Assembly (NCBI RefSeq): GCF_002746455.1
Contig: NZ_NWUW01000021.1
Coordinates: 25,918-89,917 of the forward strand
Origin: Bacillus fungorum
GTDB taxonomy: Bacteria > Bacillota > Bacilli > Bacillales > Bacillaceae_G
Direction of reading: 5' to 3'
DNA length: 64,000 nucleotides
Made by a program: the position numbers and the translations under genes. Numbering within the stretch: the stretch's first letter is position 1; each line of letters starts with the position of its first letter. Shown here piece after piece: positions 8,086 through 15,833 of the stretch. Under the pieces are notes generated by a model. That model did not search any database, had not been told where the DNA came from, and was given only the letters and a program-made list of their open reading frames with translations.

Positions 8086-8583
8086 TCACAAACAAATCGA
8101 AATATAATCGCCTTCAGAAAGTATTGTATTTGGTTTTATTTGTTGTCCATTCAATTGAATATCCCCATTTTTAATTTTATCCACAATGAGTGTACGGCTC
8201 CAGTCGGAAATATATGTGGATAAGGCTTTATCGATGCGGTGGGAACCAAAAACGATGTCTAATACGATCGTGATTTCGGTTATACCACTTTCTTTATGTC
8301 GTGTAATGGAAATAGTAGTACTTGCTTCTGTTTGGTCTTGCTGTGTCGTATCAACTGTTTCAACGTGATCAGTAAATGATTTATAAATGCGAATTTTTTG
8401 ATTCCACGTATGATCTTTCGGACATTTATAAATGGCAAAGCGGTATATATTTTTTCCATTGGCGTTATGCCTACGAATATTCGTGTCAGTAAATAGGGTA
8501 GTGCGTCTGCAATTTTTGCAATACTTTTCGATTGTGTTTTGCTGGTTTTCATATAAACTCCAAGAAAGTTGTACTTTCTGCAT
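8086..8583 (-). CDS. Zinc-ribbon-like protein with C-terminal S4-type RNA-binding domain
   Basis: The 165-residue protein has two parts. Residues about 20-60 contain CKNC and a later CPKDHTW, reminiscent of a treble-clef zinc site. The last 50 residues (RIDKALSTYISDWSRTLI through LSEGDYISI) follow the S4 RNA-binding pattern seen at the N-terminus of pseudouridine synthases: R-x-D-x2-L, an S-R pair, then a GDIQLNGQ turn. An RNA-binding or translation-related role is inferred. The AGGTGAAGG site fixes the start. Upstream lies a strongly structured segment with a terminator-like hairpin that could be its 5' leader. Confidence 0.68.
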   Translation of the reverse strand: MQKVQLSWSLYENQQNTIEKYCKNCRRTTLFTDTNIRRHNANGKNIYRFAIYKCPKDHTWNQKIRIYKSFTDHVETVDTTQQDQTEASTTISITRHKESGITEITIVLDIVFGSHRIDKALSTYISDWSRTLIVDKIKNGDIQLNGQQIKPNTILSEGDYISICL

Positions 8584-8626
8584 TTTCCTTCACCTCTTAT
8601 AGTAGTGGTAAAGGAACGTAATACAG

Positions 8627-8864
8627 CTATTTGGATGTCTTGTAGTATGAAGGCATGAGAAATAGACAAAAATAAAAGGAGATTCCCTTAGGAAGCTCCG
8701 TAAACATCATACTACAGATGCGTTACGCTCCTTTGTAATGGGAATGGGCAGACTACTCCCTTGAAAAAGCACGGTGCTTTTTTGAGAGTAATGCTATCCA
8801 ATTGCTGGTCCATTACAAAGTAGTTGTTGGCATACGCAGATAACGTCCTTTCTATCCAAATAGA
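8627..8864 (-). ncRNA. Strongly structured intergenic segment: candidate leader RNA, small RNA or repeat
   Basis: The segment is bounded by a 10-bp inverted repeat (CTATTTGGAT near 8628 and its complement near 8854). Inside are two longer helices: TGTAGTATGA (8641-8650) with TCATACTACA (8708-8717), and CTTTGTAATGG (8730-8740) with CCATTACAAAG (8810-8820). The first encloses a GGAG-TTCC/GGAA-CTCC hairpin that, on the minus strand, is followed by a T-rich run like an intrinsic terminator. The second encloses an AAAAAGCAC/GTGCTTTTT hairpin. Together they form a three-way-junction layout. On the minus strand it lies just upstream of the S4-like gene. I do not recognise it as a known riboswitch; a B. 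cereus group interspersed repeat is an alternative. Confidence 0.5.
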
Positions 8865-8913
8865 TTTATTCTTCATTATAACATATTAGTTTGAAAATTA
8901 AAAATTATTAAAG

Positions 8914-8942
8914 TAAAAAAACACCAGCTAAAATAGCTGGTG
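8914..8942 (-). terminator. Terminator of the glpX-DUF3055 transcript
   Basis: A 9-bp stem (CACCAGCTA with TAGCTGGTG) is followed on the minus strand by seven T. Confidence 0.85.
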
Positions 8943-8952
8943 CATACGATAA

Positions 8953-9225
8953 TTATATAAGTTCAAATAAAAATGAGCGTAATTCTTCTGCAATTTCTTC
9001 AGTCATAGAAAATGCGTGCTCTAAGTAGCCTGGTTCGTTTAAATCGTCAGCGCCGATGATTGCGAATTTATTGCGCTGCATATCAAGGACAATTGTTTTA
9101 CCGTAATGACGATCGGAGTATAATAGCGCTAAATCATGACGCTCATTTTCTCCCATAAAGCTAACGAAACGAGTTTTTGTAGCGACAGTGTCGTCGTACA
9201 GAAAGAAACGTTCTTCCATACACAT
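8953..9225 (-). CDS. DUF3055 (SAV0927-type) small protein
   Basis: The 90-residue acidic cytoplasmic protein has the pattern of DUF3055: YDDTVATKTRFVSF near the N-terminus, a YGKTIVLD strand, and a helical FSMTEEIAEELRSFL tail. No function is known. It starts 11 bases after the end of glpX on the same strand and ends at a terminator, so it is very likely co-transcribed with glpX. A link to gluconeogenesis is only guilt by association. Confidence 0.75.
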   Translation of the reverse strand: MCMEERFFLYDDTVATKTRFVSFMGENERHDLALLYSDRHYGKTIVLDMQRNKFAIIGADDLNEPGYLEHAFSMTEEIAEELRSFLFELI

Positions 9226-9236
9226 GGCTCCTTTTA

Positions 9237-10208
9237 TTAAATATCTAAGTTTAAGTGTGGCTTATGATCTAAATGGTGATGCGTTTTAATGAATCGTACC
9301 GTTCTTGTTTTGTAACGCATTACGATAGAGTATGTTTCAGCTAAATCTCCGCCTAGGAATTTCACGCCGTCTAATAACTCACCAGCAGATACACCAGTTG
9401 CTGAGAAGATTGCATCATCACCAGATACTAAATCGTCTAACATAAGAAGTTGACGAGGGTCTTCTAATCCCATTTCACGACAACGTGCTTCTTCTTCTTC
9501 GTTCATTGGAACTAAGCGAGCTTGCATTTCACCTTCAAGGCATTTTAATGCTGCTGCAGAAATAACGCCTTCTGGAGCTCCGCCAATACCTACGAATAAA
9601 TCAATACCAGTTCCAGGTAGTGCTGTTGCGATTGACGCACCAACATCACCATCACCAAATAATTTTACACGTGCACCTTTTGCACGAACACGGTCAATAA
9701 TATCTTGATGACGTTCACGTTCTTGAACGATAACTGTTAGATCGCGAATCTTTTTATTGTTAGCTTCCGCTACAATTTCAATTGTTTTTTCAATTGGATC
9801 ATCTAAGCTAATTTTACCAGCTGCTTTTGGACCAACCGCGATTTTTTCCATGTACATATCAGGAGCATGAAGAAGGTTTCCTTTATCTGCGATTGCGATA
9901 ACTGCCATTGCATTTGCAAGACCTTTTGCAACGATGTTTGTACCTTCTAATGGGTCAACGGCGATATCTACTTCTGGACCGTTACCTGTTCCTAGTTCTT
10001 CACCAATATACAACATTGGTGCTTCATCAAGTTCTCCTTCACCGATTACAACTGTACCTGCCATGTTTACTGAATCAAACATATCACGCATTGCTGTAGT
10101 TGCTGCATCATCTGCTTCATTCTTCTTTCCGCGGCCCATCCACTGTGCGGATGCTAATGCTGCTGCTTCTGTTACACGGACAATTTCTAGTGCGAGTTCA
10201 CGTTCCAA
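9237..10208 (-). CDS. glpX: Class II fructose-1,6-bisphosphatase GlpX
   Basis: The 323-residue enzyme hydrolyses fructose-1,6-bisphosphate in gluconeogenesis. The lithium-sensitive phosphatase-fold motifs are visible: [15 protein letters not shown], the metal-site DPLEGTN, and [16 protein letters not shown] with the [19 protein letters not shown] substrate-binding region. The start is a TTG preceded at 9 bases by GGAGG; no ATG in the same frame has a site. The gene is followed closely by the DUF3055 gene. The C-terminal [10 protein letters not shown] tail is typical of Bacillus GlpX. Confidence 0.95.
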   Translation of the reverse strand: MERELALEIVRVTEAAALASAQWMGRGKKNEADDAATTAMRDMFDSVNMAGTVVIGEGELDEAPMLYIGEELGTGNGPEVDIAVDPLEGTNIVAKGLANAMAVIAIADKGNLLHAPDMYMEKIAVGPKAAGKISLDDPIEKTIEIVAEANNKKIRDLTVIVQERERHQDIIDRVRAKGARVKLFGDGDVGASIATALPGTGIDLFVGIGGAPEGVISAAALKCLEGEMQARLVPMNEEEEARCREMGLEDPRQLLMLDDLVSGDDAIFSATGVSAGELLDGVKFLGGDLAETYSIVMRYKTRTVRFIKTHHHLDHKPHLNLDI

Positions 10209-10355
10209 GGTTCCATTCCTCCAATTTCAAAAATCATACAAATATAACTATAACAAATAACGGAGAAAAGGTGAATTCGAAAAATTGTCGATTTTTTCAG
10301 AAGAAAGCGTTACAATTAAAATGTAAATGCTTTAATTTCCAGGTAGGTGACATTC

Positions 10356-10796
10356 ATGTATTTTGTAGACAGAAAGAAAATAGAACAAATGCTAGTATGT
10401 TTAGAACGAGCAACAAGTACATTTCAAGAGAAAAAGATATATGAAACCGAGTTTGAATTTTACGCATTAGAACGTATAGCTCATCTAATGATTGATTGTG
10501 TATTAGATGTAGGGAATGCGATGATCGATGGATTTATTATGCGCGATCCAGGAAGCTATGAAGATATTATTGATATTTTAATGGACGAGCGAGTGATAAG
10601 TGAAGAAGATGGAAAAGGGATGAAAGAAATTATCCTTCTTCGAAAAATGCTTACGCAAGATTATATTCAAATGAATCATCATGAATTATATAAGACGATT
10701 CAAAAACATATTGCAGTGGTAGAAAAATACCCAGCAAATATTCGTAGTTACTTAGAGAAGGAATTAGGACCTGTATCTGCATTTGTACCAGAATAA
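10356..10796 (+). CDS. yutE: YutE/HepT-like protein (DUF86, HEPN fold)
   Basis: The protein is 146 residues from an ATG preceded by AGGTGA; a GTG nine bases upstream is an alternative. It is all-helical, with the DUF86 pattern FEFYALERIAHLMIDCVLDVGNAMI and a DILMDERVISEEDG segment. HepT toxins use an R-x4-6-H ribonuclease motif. At the equivalent place this protein has LLRKMLTQDY, with glutamine where catalytic histidine is expected. No MNT antitoxin gene adjoins it. It is therefore probably a domesticated or inactive HEPN protein, matching the lone yutE in the yut cluster of B. subtilis. Confidence 0.82.
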   Translation: MYFVDRKKIEQMLVCLERATSTFQEKKIYETEFEFYALERIAHLMIDCVLDVGNAMIDGFIMRDPGSYEDIIDILMDERVISEEDGKGMKEIILLRKMLTQDYIQMNHHELYKTIQKHIAVVEKYPANIRSYLEKELGPVSAFVPE

Positions 10797-10803
10797 TTAT
10801 GCT

Positions 10804-10840
10804 TATAAGATCCCCAGGACTACCTTTTGGGGATCTTATA
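10804..10840 (+). terminator. Hairpin after yutE
   Basis: A 13-bp perfect stem (TATAAGATCCCCA with its complement) with an 11-base loop; the T-run after it is weak, so termination may be partial. Confidence 0.6.
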
Positions 10841-10875
10841 TTGTATGTGAGAAAGAAAAGGGAGAAGGATGAAGC

Positions 10876-11508
10876 ATGGGGGAAGCACGTACGACGAAAG
10901 ATGAAATTGTACAATTGTTGAAAGTAAAGGGAGAGCACACGGTAGCGGAACTAGCTGATATTTTAGAGATTACAGAAATGGCGATCCGAAGACATTTAAG
11001 TAATCTTGAGAAAGATGGTTTCATTTATTCCAAGATGGTAAGGCAACATGTCGGAAGACCAACTTATTTGTATGGATTAAGCGAAAAGGGAGAAGATACA
11101 TTCCCGAAAGAGTATAAGCAATTTGCGATTGATATGCTAGAAGATTTAGCTCGAATGGGCGACGAAAAAATACTTCGCCACGTTTTAAAAGAGAGAACGA
11201 AGCGAATGGAAGAACAGTTGCAAAAGCGAGTGAGTAATCAAAAGAATTTAGCATATAAAGTGCAAGAAATAGCAGCTATGCAAGAGAAAAATGGTTATAT
11301 GGTTCAAATTAAGAGAGATGGGGAGAACTCTTTCGTAATTGAAAAACAAAACTGTCCGTTAAAGGAAATCGCTGAGAGATTCCCGCAAGTGTGTGAAGAT
11401 GAAAAAGAGATGTATAAGCGTTTATTTGCGAACGCAGATGTGAAAACGCTAGCAAACATGTGCGAGGGCGATTGTAGTTGTTCTTACCAAATAAAAGAGA
11501 AAAAATGA
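10876..11508 (+). CDS. SufR-like winged-HTH regulator with cysteine-rich C-terminus
   Basis: The protein has 210 residues. Residues 5-65 form a winged HTH of the ArsR/DeoR-like type (TVAELADILEITEMAIRRHL), and GRPTYLYGLSEKG forms the wing. A coiled segment follows. The C-terminal 60 residues carry cysteines in NCPLKEIAERFPQVC and CEGDCSC, resembling the Fe-S cluster site of SufR, though the spacing differs from the cyanobacterial C-x12-C-x13-C-x14-C pattern. A Fe-S or metal-sensing repressor is inferred. Nearby Fe-S genes (lipA, yutI, IscA-type) are possible targets, but no operator was identified. A GGAGAAGG site precedes the start. Confidence 0.75.
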   Translation: MGEARTTKDEIVQLLKVKGEHTVAELADILEITEMAIRRHLSNLEKDGFIYSKMVRQHVGRPTYLYGLSEKGEDTFPKEYKQFAIDMLEDLARMGDEKILRHVLKERTKRMEEQLQKRVSNQKNLAYKVQEIAAMQEKNGYMVQIKRDGENSFVIEKQNCPLKEIAERFPQVCEDEKEMYKRLFANADVKTLANMCEGDCSCSYQIKEKK

Positions 11509-11518
11509 ACGTTATGGG

Positions 11519-11543
11519 GCGCTTTAAGGTAAAGCGTTTTTTT
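11519..11543 (+). terminator. Terminator after the SufR-like gene
   Basis: A short 7-bp stem (CGCTTTA with TAAAGCG) followed by seven T. Confidence 0.8.
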
Positions 11544-11617
11544 CTTTGGAAAAAGCGGGTAATATAAGAGTGGTATGATAAGGTGAGAACGTTAGCATAG
11601 AAGGAGAGACATAATCG

Positions 11618-12382
11618 ATGTATAAAGGCTACTTAATTGACTTAGACGGTACAATGTATCGGGGAGAAGAACAAATTGAAGAAGCGAGCGACTTCGTAAA
11701 AGCATTAGGAGAGCGCGGCATTCCATATTTATTCGTTACGAATAATTCAACACGTAAACCAGAACAGGTGGCAGAAAAACTTGTTCGTTTCGATATTCCA
11801 GCGAAAGCAGAGCAAGTATTCACAACGAGTATGGCAACAGCGAACTTCATTTATGAACGTAAACAAGACGCAACTGTATATATGATTGGTGAAGAAGGCT
11901 TACATGATGCGCTTGTGGAAAAAGGATTTGAACTTGTGGATGAAAATCCTGATTTCGTTGTTGTCGGTTTAGATCGTGATATCACATATGAAAAATTAGC
12001 AAAAGCTTGTCTTGCTGTGCGTAACGGCGCAACGTTTATTTCTACAAATGGAGATATTGCCATTCCAACTGAGCGTGGGTTATTACCAGGTAACGGTTCA
12101 TTAACATCAGTTGTAGCAGTATCAACAGGTGTGGATCCAATCTTTATCGGAAAACCAGAATCAATCATTATGGAACAAGCTTTAAAAGTGCTTGGTATAG
12201 GAAAAGATGAAGCATTAATGGTTGGGGATAACTACGATACAGACATTCTAGCGGGAGTAAATGCTGGTATGCATACTCTTCTTGTCCACACTGGAGTCAC
12301 AACTGTGGAGAAGTTAACAGAATATGAAGTACAACCAACGCAAGTTGTGCATAACTTGACGGAGTGGATTGAGAAGATGTAA
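11618..12382 (+). CDS. yutF: HAD phosphatase of the NagD family, YutF
   Basis: The 254-residue HAD-superfamily hydrolase has motif I as DLDGTMYRG with nucleophile Asp8 and acid/base Asp10, motif II in FVTNNST, motif III lysine in FIGKPES, and motif IV as GDNYDTDI. The large C2 cap places it with NagD-like sugar/nucleotide phosphatases. The yutE-yutF pair keeps the B. subtilis order. An AAGGAGAG site precedes the ATG and a strong terminator follows. The next core gene of the cluster, yutG, is displaced by more than 8 kb, so this gene marks the left border of an inserted region. Confidence 0.92.
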   Translation: MYKGYLIDLDGTMYRGEEQIEEASDFVKALGERGIPYLFVTNNSTRKPEQVAEKLVRFDIPAKAEQVFTTSMATANFIYERKQDATVYMIGEEGLHDALVEKGFELVDENPDFVVVGLDRDITYEKLAKACLAVRNGATFISTNGDIAIPTERGLLPGNGSLTSVVAVSTGVDPIFIGKPESIIMEQALKVLGIGKDEALMVGDNYDTDILAGVNAGMHTLLVHTGVTTVEKLTEYEVQPTQVVHNLTEWIEKM

Positions 12383-12384
12383 TG

Positions 12385-12420
12385 AAAAATAGGTAACCGG
12401 AAGAGGTTACCTATTTTTTT
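12385..12420 (+). terminator. Terminator after yutF
   Basis: A 14-base stem arm on each side (AAAAATAGGTAACC with its complement) running into T7. Confidence 0.88.
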
Positions 12421-12497
12421 ATGCATAATTGCATATGTACTATAAGTATATAAAATGTAAAATTTAAATGTAATGATGTAAGGGGGAGAGAATAAGA

Positions 12498-13028
12498 ATG
12501 TATTGGATGTCATGTATTATGTTTGTTTTTACATTATGTGTTTTGTTCTTTGTTCTATGGAAGATATATAAAATAAATGAAATGAAAAAAAGCGCAGGAA
12601 AACTCATTGCAATGTATCCTCGGGTGAAAAGACGTTGGATTGCGTTACTTGGACCAGCGTATTTCATTGGACAATGTATGTATATATATGCTCGGTACGT
12701 GAGTGGCGATATTGATACAGTTGAACAGTTTCTCATTCAGCTAGGTATTCATGCTGTAGCAAGTTGTTTTATGACTTTAATAGCCATCCATCTTATTAAA
12801 AGTGTACAAATATATGAAAAAGGTGTAGTAGACGGATTAAACTTTTATTCATATAAAGAATTAAAAGGCTATAAAACATCAACATGGGCAAATCCAAAAG
12901 AAAATATATTTTTATATCGCGGGCGAGAAAAAATGAATGACAATGTGAATTTACTTATTAGACAGGAAGATATGAATGAATTAGAAAGCATTCTTCAAAG
13001 ATATATTCCGAAATTAATGATGAAATAA
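12498..13028 (+). CDS. Membrane protein of unknown function
   Basis: The 176-residue protein has a first transmembrane helix at about residues 4-24, two more around residues 50-70 and 85-105, and a cytoplasmic C-terminal domain. That domain is likely beta-rich and includes YSYKELKGYKTSTW followed by NPKENIFLYRGREK, similar to the small PH-like DUF found after membrane helices in many Firmicute proteins (DUF5673-like). I do not know its function. A GGGGGAGAG site precedes the ATG. It sits in the region inserted between yutF and yutG, directly before an IS remnant. Confidence 0.72.
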   Translation: MYWMSCIMFVFTLCVLFFVLWKIYKINEMKKSAGKLIAMYPRVKRRWIALLGPAYFIGQCMYIYARYVSGDIDTVEQFLIQLGIHAVASCFMTLIAIHLIKSVQIYEKGVVDGLNFYSYKELKGYKTSTWANPKENIFLYRGREKMNDNVNLLIRQEDMNELESILQRYIPKLMMK

Positions 13029-13053
13029 AAAAACTCCGGTTGTTATGAGTGAA

Positions 13054-13304
13054 TTGTACCCCGAATCGTGGACACTAAAAAAGTCCATGATTCGGGGGTT
13101 TTGTGTATTTTTATCAAAAAATCTCGTTATAATGGAATCAACGATAGAAATGAGGTACGGAGAATGATTAAAATTATTTTTAACGAAATTCAAATGAAAC
13201 AGCTAGAGAAAAATAAAAATGTATTAAAGGTGTCGGAACGTTTGATTAGCTACTGTCCAGATTTAAAAGTAAGGGCAGTAAAAGAAAACCAACAAGGAAA
13301 TTAG
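13054..13304 (+). mobile_element. Left-end remnant of an IS3-like insertion sequence
   Basis: The left part shows a TGTACCCCGAATCGTGGACAC stretch of the kind found at IS3-family termini (a TGGACAC core), within a 15-bp inverted repeat (13059-13073 with 13083-13097). It continues into the first 46 codons of an orfA-like gene and then changes abruptly to AT-rich unrelated DNA. No right end was found in the window. The element is a truncated relic. Confidence 0.55.
13164..13304 (+). pseudogene. Truncated transposase orfA-like (HTH) gene
   Basis: The 46-codon frame from an ATG with a GGTACGGAG site has the pattern FNEIQMKQLEKNKNVLKVSE, then ISYCPDLKVRAVKENQQG. I recognise this as the N-terminus of HTH-type orfA proteins common in B. 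cereus insertion sequences, normally about 100 residues or longer. The frame ends right after the ENQQG motif, before the helix-turn-helix proper, so the product is not functional as a transposase component. It marks the left junction of the low-GC segment that follows. Confidence 0.6.
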
Positions 13305-13358
13305 ACGCTCTCTTCCATATATCTTCATTATAATTAAAACTTTATAAGCTCAAAGTAT

Positions 13359-14861
13359 TTATTTGTTTTTAAATAGTCTTTCATTTAAAATGTTTGTAAC
13401 TTTTATTGCGCCTTCTTTATCTAAATGATCTAAGTCTAGGCAATCATTTTCATTAAAAATATTCGAATCAAATAAATCAATGATTTCGAATTCGAAATTT
13501 TCTTTTAAGTATTTCATTTTATCATAAAATATTTCTTTATATTTTGGGCTAAGATTTTCTTTATAATAGCTCGTAGTAGGGAACACAACAATTATTGGCT
13601 TAACCCCATTTTCATTTAAGAATTTAAATGTCTGAGCAAAAATTTGCACATTCTCTTTAAGCGTTTCTTCATACTTCAATACTTTGTTATGAGAAATAGC
13701 TCTGTCAGTGCCTAAAGCTATTTTTTGCTGTTCAGATAAATCACCTAAACTAGTATTCCCAATTAAACTACCACTTTTTCTACTCTTATCACTATTAAAA
13801 TAAGATAGACCCACTTTACTATAATAGATATCCATCATTTCTTTTTCTAAACCATTTACATCAAAAATGGTTTTTATTTCGTCAGACACAAAATTTTCAA
13901 ATGAATTTTGTTTATCATCATTATTTTGCTCATAAGGAATTTGATAATAATGTGTATCTTTGAATAAAGGATAGTATACATCTGTAATTCTATATGCTTC
14001 GCTACCTCTAGATAAATCAAAATGAAAACTGTAGTAAGCAGTGCCTATTATACAATTTTTAACAGATTTATTTTCATTAATTACATCTTCTATAATCTTT
14101 AATGAGTAATATATATCTTGAGAAGCCAAAGATAAATTTATTGATTTCTCTTTTAGTAAATCAACTTCTACACCAAATAGGGAATAAGATAAACCTACTA
14201 TTAATGTATTGATATCTTTATCTTCTTTACAAACTTTAAGCGTATTATTTAAGAAATTATAGTCATAATTTCTGTAATACTGATTAATTGCAGCTGTATA
14301 TAACTCAGTTATAATATCTTCATAAATAATAACTTTATCAAACCCTCTGTTTTGAATTTCATTATAGAATTCATCGTAATACTTCTTATCAATAATTAAA
14401 AGGGTGATTTCGTTTCTCACAGTTCCCATTACGCTATCATTAATATTAGTACCTAACTTTTCAAAATTTAAATATTCTTTATTTAATATTCGTTTACTTA
14501 GATTAAGGTGATCTGAACTAAATAAATACACCGTGGTTTTTACTTTATTAATTAAATAGGTATGTAGATTCTTAAATTGAATTTGAATATCTTGATATAG
14601 TTCTCTCATTTTAATATTTGAGAATTCATAATTATTGCAATGATTAATAAAACCATCTATAGATATTGCCAAATTATTAAATTCTTCACTATTTAGGTGT
14701 ATTTTATTTTTAACTATAAAATCAGTCATTATATTGATAATCTGAAAAATGTCTCCTTCATTCTCAACTTTATTCATTAGATTTTCAAATAATTCAAATG
14801 TATTTATAAAATTAATATTTCTTTTTAAATTTATTAACTTCTCCTCTGTACTAACCAACAT
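13359..14861 (-). CDS. Orphan SGNH-fold protein, possible glycopolymer-modifying enzyme
   Basis: The 500-residue soluble protein has composition far more AT-rich than its neighbours. Residues about 105-190 look like a small alpha/beta domain (TTVYLFSSDHL, then EITLLIID). From about 215 an SGNH-like domain begins: block I is LIVGLSYSLFGVEVD with serine in the GxSxS context, NLSLASQDIYY lies in the block II/III area, and the C-terminal catalytic pair is DLDHLDKEGA (block V DxxH). Relatives occur in capsule and cell-wall polymer loci as acyl-transfer or esterase enzymes. No polysaccharide genes adjoin it here. The ATG at 14861 lacks a strong site, with GGAG-like AAAGGAGT just upstream. The function is inferred only. 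Confidence 0.6.
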   Translation of the reverse strand: MLVSTEEKLINLKRNINFINTFELFENLMNKVENEGDIFQIINIMTDFIVKNKIHLNSEEFNNLAISIDGFINHCNNYEFSNIKMRELYQDIQIQFKNLHTYLINKVKTTVYLFSSDHLNLSKRILNKEYLNFEKLGTNINDSVMGTVRNEITLLIIDKKYYDEFYNEIQNRGFDKVIIYEDIITELYTAAINQYYRNYDYNFLNNTLKVCKEDKDINTLIVGLSYSLFGVEVDLLKEKSINLSLASQDIYYSLKIIEDVINENKSVKNCIIGTAYYSFHFDLSRGSEAYRITDVYYPLFKDTHYYQIPYEQNNDDKQNSFENFVSDEIKTIFDVNGLEKEMMDIYYSKVGLSYFNSDKSRKSGSLIGNTSLGDLSEQQKIALGTDRAISHNKVLKYEETLKENVQIFAQTFKFLNENGVKPIIVVFPTTSYYKENLSPKYKEIFYDKMKYLKENFEFEIIDLFDSNIFNENDCLDLDHLDKEGAIKVTNILNERLFKNK

Positions 14862-15406
14862 AACTATTACTCCTTTTTGCTTTGTACATCATCTGTTGCA
14901 AAGCACCTCATATTTAATATCAATATAAATAGATATTAATTTATTATACTGCTAGTCGGTACATATTTTCTAGATTATCTTCCTAACTTAGATACAAACT
15001 CAAAACTTTTTTAAATTATAATTTTTATTTATAATAATTCAAAATGTATTTTGCTAAAATAAATAAAATATTTCTTTTTAAAGTTTATAAAACATTGAGT
15101 TTAAATTTATTTGAATAGGCAATTCCTTTATAGGATAGCGCCACACACCTATCAACTTAAGGCATGCTTTTATACAAAATGTGGTCCTTCCATATACTTT
15201 TTCATAGATTTATTTTGGCTACACAAACAGACATAGATGATGTTCAAGAGTATTTAAAAGTGATAGTAATTAAATTAGAGAAAAACGACGAAGACTGGAA
15301 AATAAGCAAATCATAATAAAAAAGTACAGGTCTTTAATGGTTACTTTTGTTGCGAGAGTCAAATAATAGATATGTATGTATAAAAAGACGCTCGAAAATC
15401 GCCTTT
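14862..15406. other. Gene-poor, very AT-rich stretch with decayed fragments
   Basis: No intact gene was seen. Around 15140-15163 an ACCTATCAACTTAAG sequence resembles the inner part of an IS231-type terminal repeat. From about 15196 to 15316 a stop-terminated reading frame without a start encodes a plausible protein end (see separate entry). The rest is low-complexity AT-rich DNA with no terminator or RNA gene that I can support. Confidence 0.5.
15196..15316 (+). pseudogene. C-terminal gene fragment
   Basis: The open frame has no start codon context and ends TQTDIDDVQEYLKVIVIKLE, then KNDEDWKISKS and a stop. The ending resembles small NTF2-like or secreted stress proteins in which a beta strand and a DWKIS motif close the fold. 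Assignment is tentative; it is most simply a leftover of a deletion. Confidence 0.35.
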
Positions 15407-15493
15407 TTATACCCCGCTCATACAAAGTACAAAGAAGACAAATAAAATGATGACAATACCAATGCCGAAGTTAAATACGAGAGTACTATCCAT
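15407..15493 (-). CDS. 28-residue hydrophobic membrane peptide
   Basis: The tiny gene encodes MDST followed by a single hydrophobic helix (VFNFGIGIVIILFVFFV) and a CMSGV end. An excellent AGGGAGG site lies 8 bases before the ATG, which is the main reason for calling it. It resembles the short single-helix peptides of the YjcZ/sporulation small membrane protein kind, abundant in the B. cereus group, but lacks their glycine-rich N-terminus. It could also be a type I toxin-like peptide. No antisense RNA gene was identified. Confidence 0.55.
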   Translation of the reverse strand: MDSTLVFNFGIGIVIILFVFFVLCMSGV

Positions 15494-15653
15494 AAATGTA
15501 ACCTCCCTATTTGAAAGTAAAAAGTACTCTAGCCAAGAGTGCTTTTTTATTTTGAGTCTACTTCAAAACTTTGAGAAAAGGATTCATGCATGTAAAGAGT
15601 TACATTATTTTATGTGTTTATATTTTGAAATGAGTAAGTCCTTGTGAGATATA

Positions 15654-15681
15654 AAAAAAGACACTCTTTTGAGTGTCTTTC
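15654..15681 (+). terminator. Hairpin terminator in a gene-poor region
   Basis: AAAGACACTC paired with GAGTGTCTTT around a TTTT loop, followed by CATG and preceded by an A-run. The transcript it serves is not clear; it could also work on the minus strand. Confidence 0.55.
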
Positions 15682-15833
15682 ATGATGACAAAATGTACCA
15701 ATTGCTTGAGTTTGATAAGGCGCTAATATCCGTTTTAACGCCTTTTCTTTGATCAAGAAGTGTAGCAACAGCGATTTAAGTAAATTGTACCATTTGTTTC
15801 ATAGGTGTGTGTATGTAATTATGCATATTTCGA

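Noticed and set aside
8627..8864. Considered 6S RNA, yybP-ykoY (manganese) riboswitch or c-di-AMP riboswitch for the structured segment
   Set aside because: A minus-strand GGGAGTAG resembles the yybP-ykoY start, but the paired downstream motif is not found, and the c-di-AMP and 6S consensus sequences are absent. It is left as an unclassified structured segment.
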